A stretch of 64,000 nucleotides of DNA, taken from NCBI GenBank assembly GCA_022843955.1, contig JALHMQ010000006.1, positions 62,001-126,000 on the forward strand, written 5' to 3'. This stretch comes from Burkholderiaceae bacterium (GTDB lineage Bacteria; Pseudomonadota; Gammaproteobacteria; Burkholderiales; Burkholderiaceae_F). The translations under genes and the position numbers were made by a program. Shown here one piece after another: positions 63,345 through 64,000 of this stretch; the first letter of the stretch is position 1, and each line of letters opens with the position of its first letter. The notes below the pieces were generated by a model. It was given only the letters and a program-made list of their open reading frames with translations. It did not search any database and was not told the DNA's origin.

Positions 63345-64000
63345 ATGCCGATGATCGAAACCACCCACACCGACCTGCGCGACGCGATCCGCGCGCTGTG
63401 CGCCGAGTTCCCCGACGAGTACTTCCGCAAGGTCGATGCCGAGCGCGCCTATCCGGCCGAGTTCGTCGACGCACTGACGAAGGCCGGCTGGCTGGCCGCG
63501 CTGATCCCGCAGGAGTACGGCGGCTCGGGCCTGGGGCTGACCGAGGCATCGGTCATCATGGAAGAGATCAACCGCTGCGGCGGCAACTCGGGCGCCTGCC
63601 ACGGCCAGATGTACAACATGGGCACGCTGTTGCGCCACGGCTCGGCAGAGCAGAAGCAGCGTTACCTGCCCAAGATCGCCAGCGGCGGGTTGCGGTTGCA
63701 GTCGATGGGCGTGACCGAACCGACCACCGGCACCGACACCACCAATCTGAAGACCACCGCGGTGAAGAAGGGCGACCGCTACGTCGTCAACGGCCAGAAG
63801 GTGTGGATCTCGCGCGTGCAGCACTCCGACCTGATGATCCTGTTGGCGCGAACCACCCCGGCGGCCGAGTGCAAGCGCAAGAGCGAGGGCATGTCGATCT
63901 TCGTGGTCGATCTGCGCGCGGCCGAGAAGAGCGGCATGACGGTGCGGCCGATTCCCAACCTGGTCAACCACGAGACCAACGAACTGTTCTTCGAGGACCT
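63345..64000 (+). CDS. Acyl-CoA dehydrogenase (3' end off the right edge)
   Basis: The visible 218 residues include the N-terminal helical domain (YPAEFVDALTKAGWLAALIP, EYGGSGLGLTEASVIMEEI) and the central FAD-binding motif MGVTEPTTGTDTTNLKTTAV, with WISRVQHSDLMILLART next. The catalytic Glu and the C-terminal helix lie beyond the window. It oxidises an acyl-CoA to the enoyl-CoA with FAD, likely in the same pathway as the upstream dehydratase. The ATG at 63345 lies in the expected place, 63 bases after the upstream stop. Confidence 0.93.
   Translation, partial: MPMIETTHTDLRDAIRALCAEFPDEYFRKVDAERAYPAEFVDALTKAGWLAALIPQEYGGSGLGLTEASVIMEEINRCGGNSGACHGQMYNMGTLLRHGSAEQKQRYLPKIASGGLRLQSMGVTEPTTGTDTTNLKTTAVKKGDRYVVNGQKVWISRVQHSDLMILLARTTPAAECKRKSEGMSIFVVDLRAAEKSGMTVRPIPNLVNHETNELFFED

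Overview
The window is GC-rich bacterial DNA, almost fully coding, with no rRNA, tRNA, insertion sequence or prophage that I could find. Gene content points to a respiratory, hydrogen-oxidising betaproteobacterium of the Burkholderiales or Rhodocyclales type. The evidence is a Cupriavidus-like membrane-bound [NiFe] hydrogenase operon, a HiPIP, bacterioferritin with Bfd, a SelD selenoprotein, and PrkA/YeaH/SpoVR. The genus is an inference.

Layout. 1-2.2 kb: the start of a secreted c-type cytochrome with at least 10 haems, running off the left edge, followed by bfr and bfd. 2.4-9.9 kb: a CpdA-like phosphodiesterase, then two proteins with cyclic-nucleotide-binding domains (a SulP transporter and a patatin/NTE esterase), then a CNNM/CorC-type membrane protein and a ChaN-like lipoprotein. 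9.9-15 kb: a ZnuD-like TonB receptor with a small four-cysteine secreted protein, selD with an in-frame UGA at its catalytic position, a Fur/Zur-type regulator and an LTXXQ (Spy-like) periplasmic protein.

15.1-34.2 kb, all on the minus strand, is one continuous hydrogenase block. In order of transcription it reads hoxK, hoxG, hoxZ, a HigA-like HTH gene, hoxM, hoxL, hoxO, hoxQ, hoxR, hoxT, hoxV, hypA, hypB, hypF, hypC, hypD, hypE, a small membrane protein, hypX, nikR and hoxN. It encodes the enzyme, its cytochrome b, the O2-protective chaperones, the CN/CO ligand and nickel insertion machinery, aerobic CO synthesis, and nickel uptake with its regulator. The small subunit has the six-cysteine proximal-cluster pattern of O2-tolerant group 1d enzymes. 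FNR-like sites and a GTNAC-N7-GTTAC element occur upstream of hoxK, upstream of hoxM and upstream of the distant multihaem cytochrome, which suggests common control.

34.6-43.3 kb, minus strand: an oligopeptide/dipeptide ABC transporter operon followed by two amidohydrolase-type genes (N-formylglutamate amidohydrolase-like and AstE/aspartoacylase-like). Two unexpected genes sit between the binding protein and the first permease: a contractile-tail tube (T4 gp19 family) homologue and an unrecognised 133-residue protein. 43.7-50.4 kb: HiPIP, a GDT1/UPF0016 exporter, a pseudopilin coupled to a GGDEF-EAL receptor, an isochorismatase-like hydrolase, arginase and a tiny membrane protein. 50.5-55.3 kb: the conserved prkA-yeaH-spoVR stress cluster. 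55.9-60.6 kb: a signalling group of receiver protein, CheW, chemoreceptor and a diguanylate cyclase with a haemerythrin domain. 60.6-64 kb: a periplasmic rhodanese, then a LysR regulator divergent from a MaoC-like dehydratase and an acyl-CoA dehydrogenase that runs off the right edge.

The points most worth following up are the selenocysteine SelD, the orphan tail-tube gene pair inside a peptide-transport operon, the shared promoter motif, the HTH gene overlapping hoxZ, and the phosphodiesterase plus two cNMP-effector cluster.
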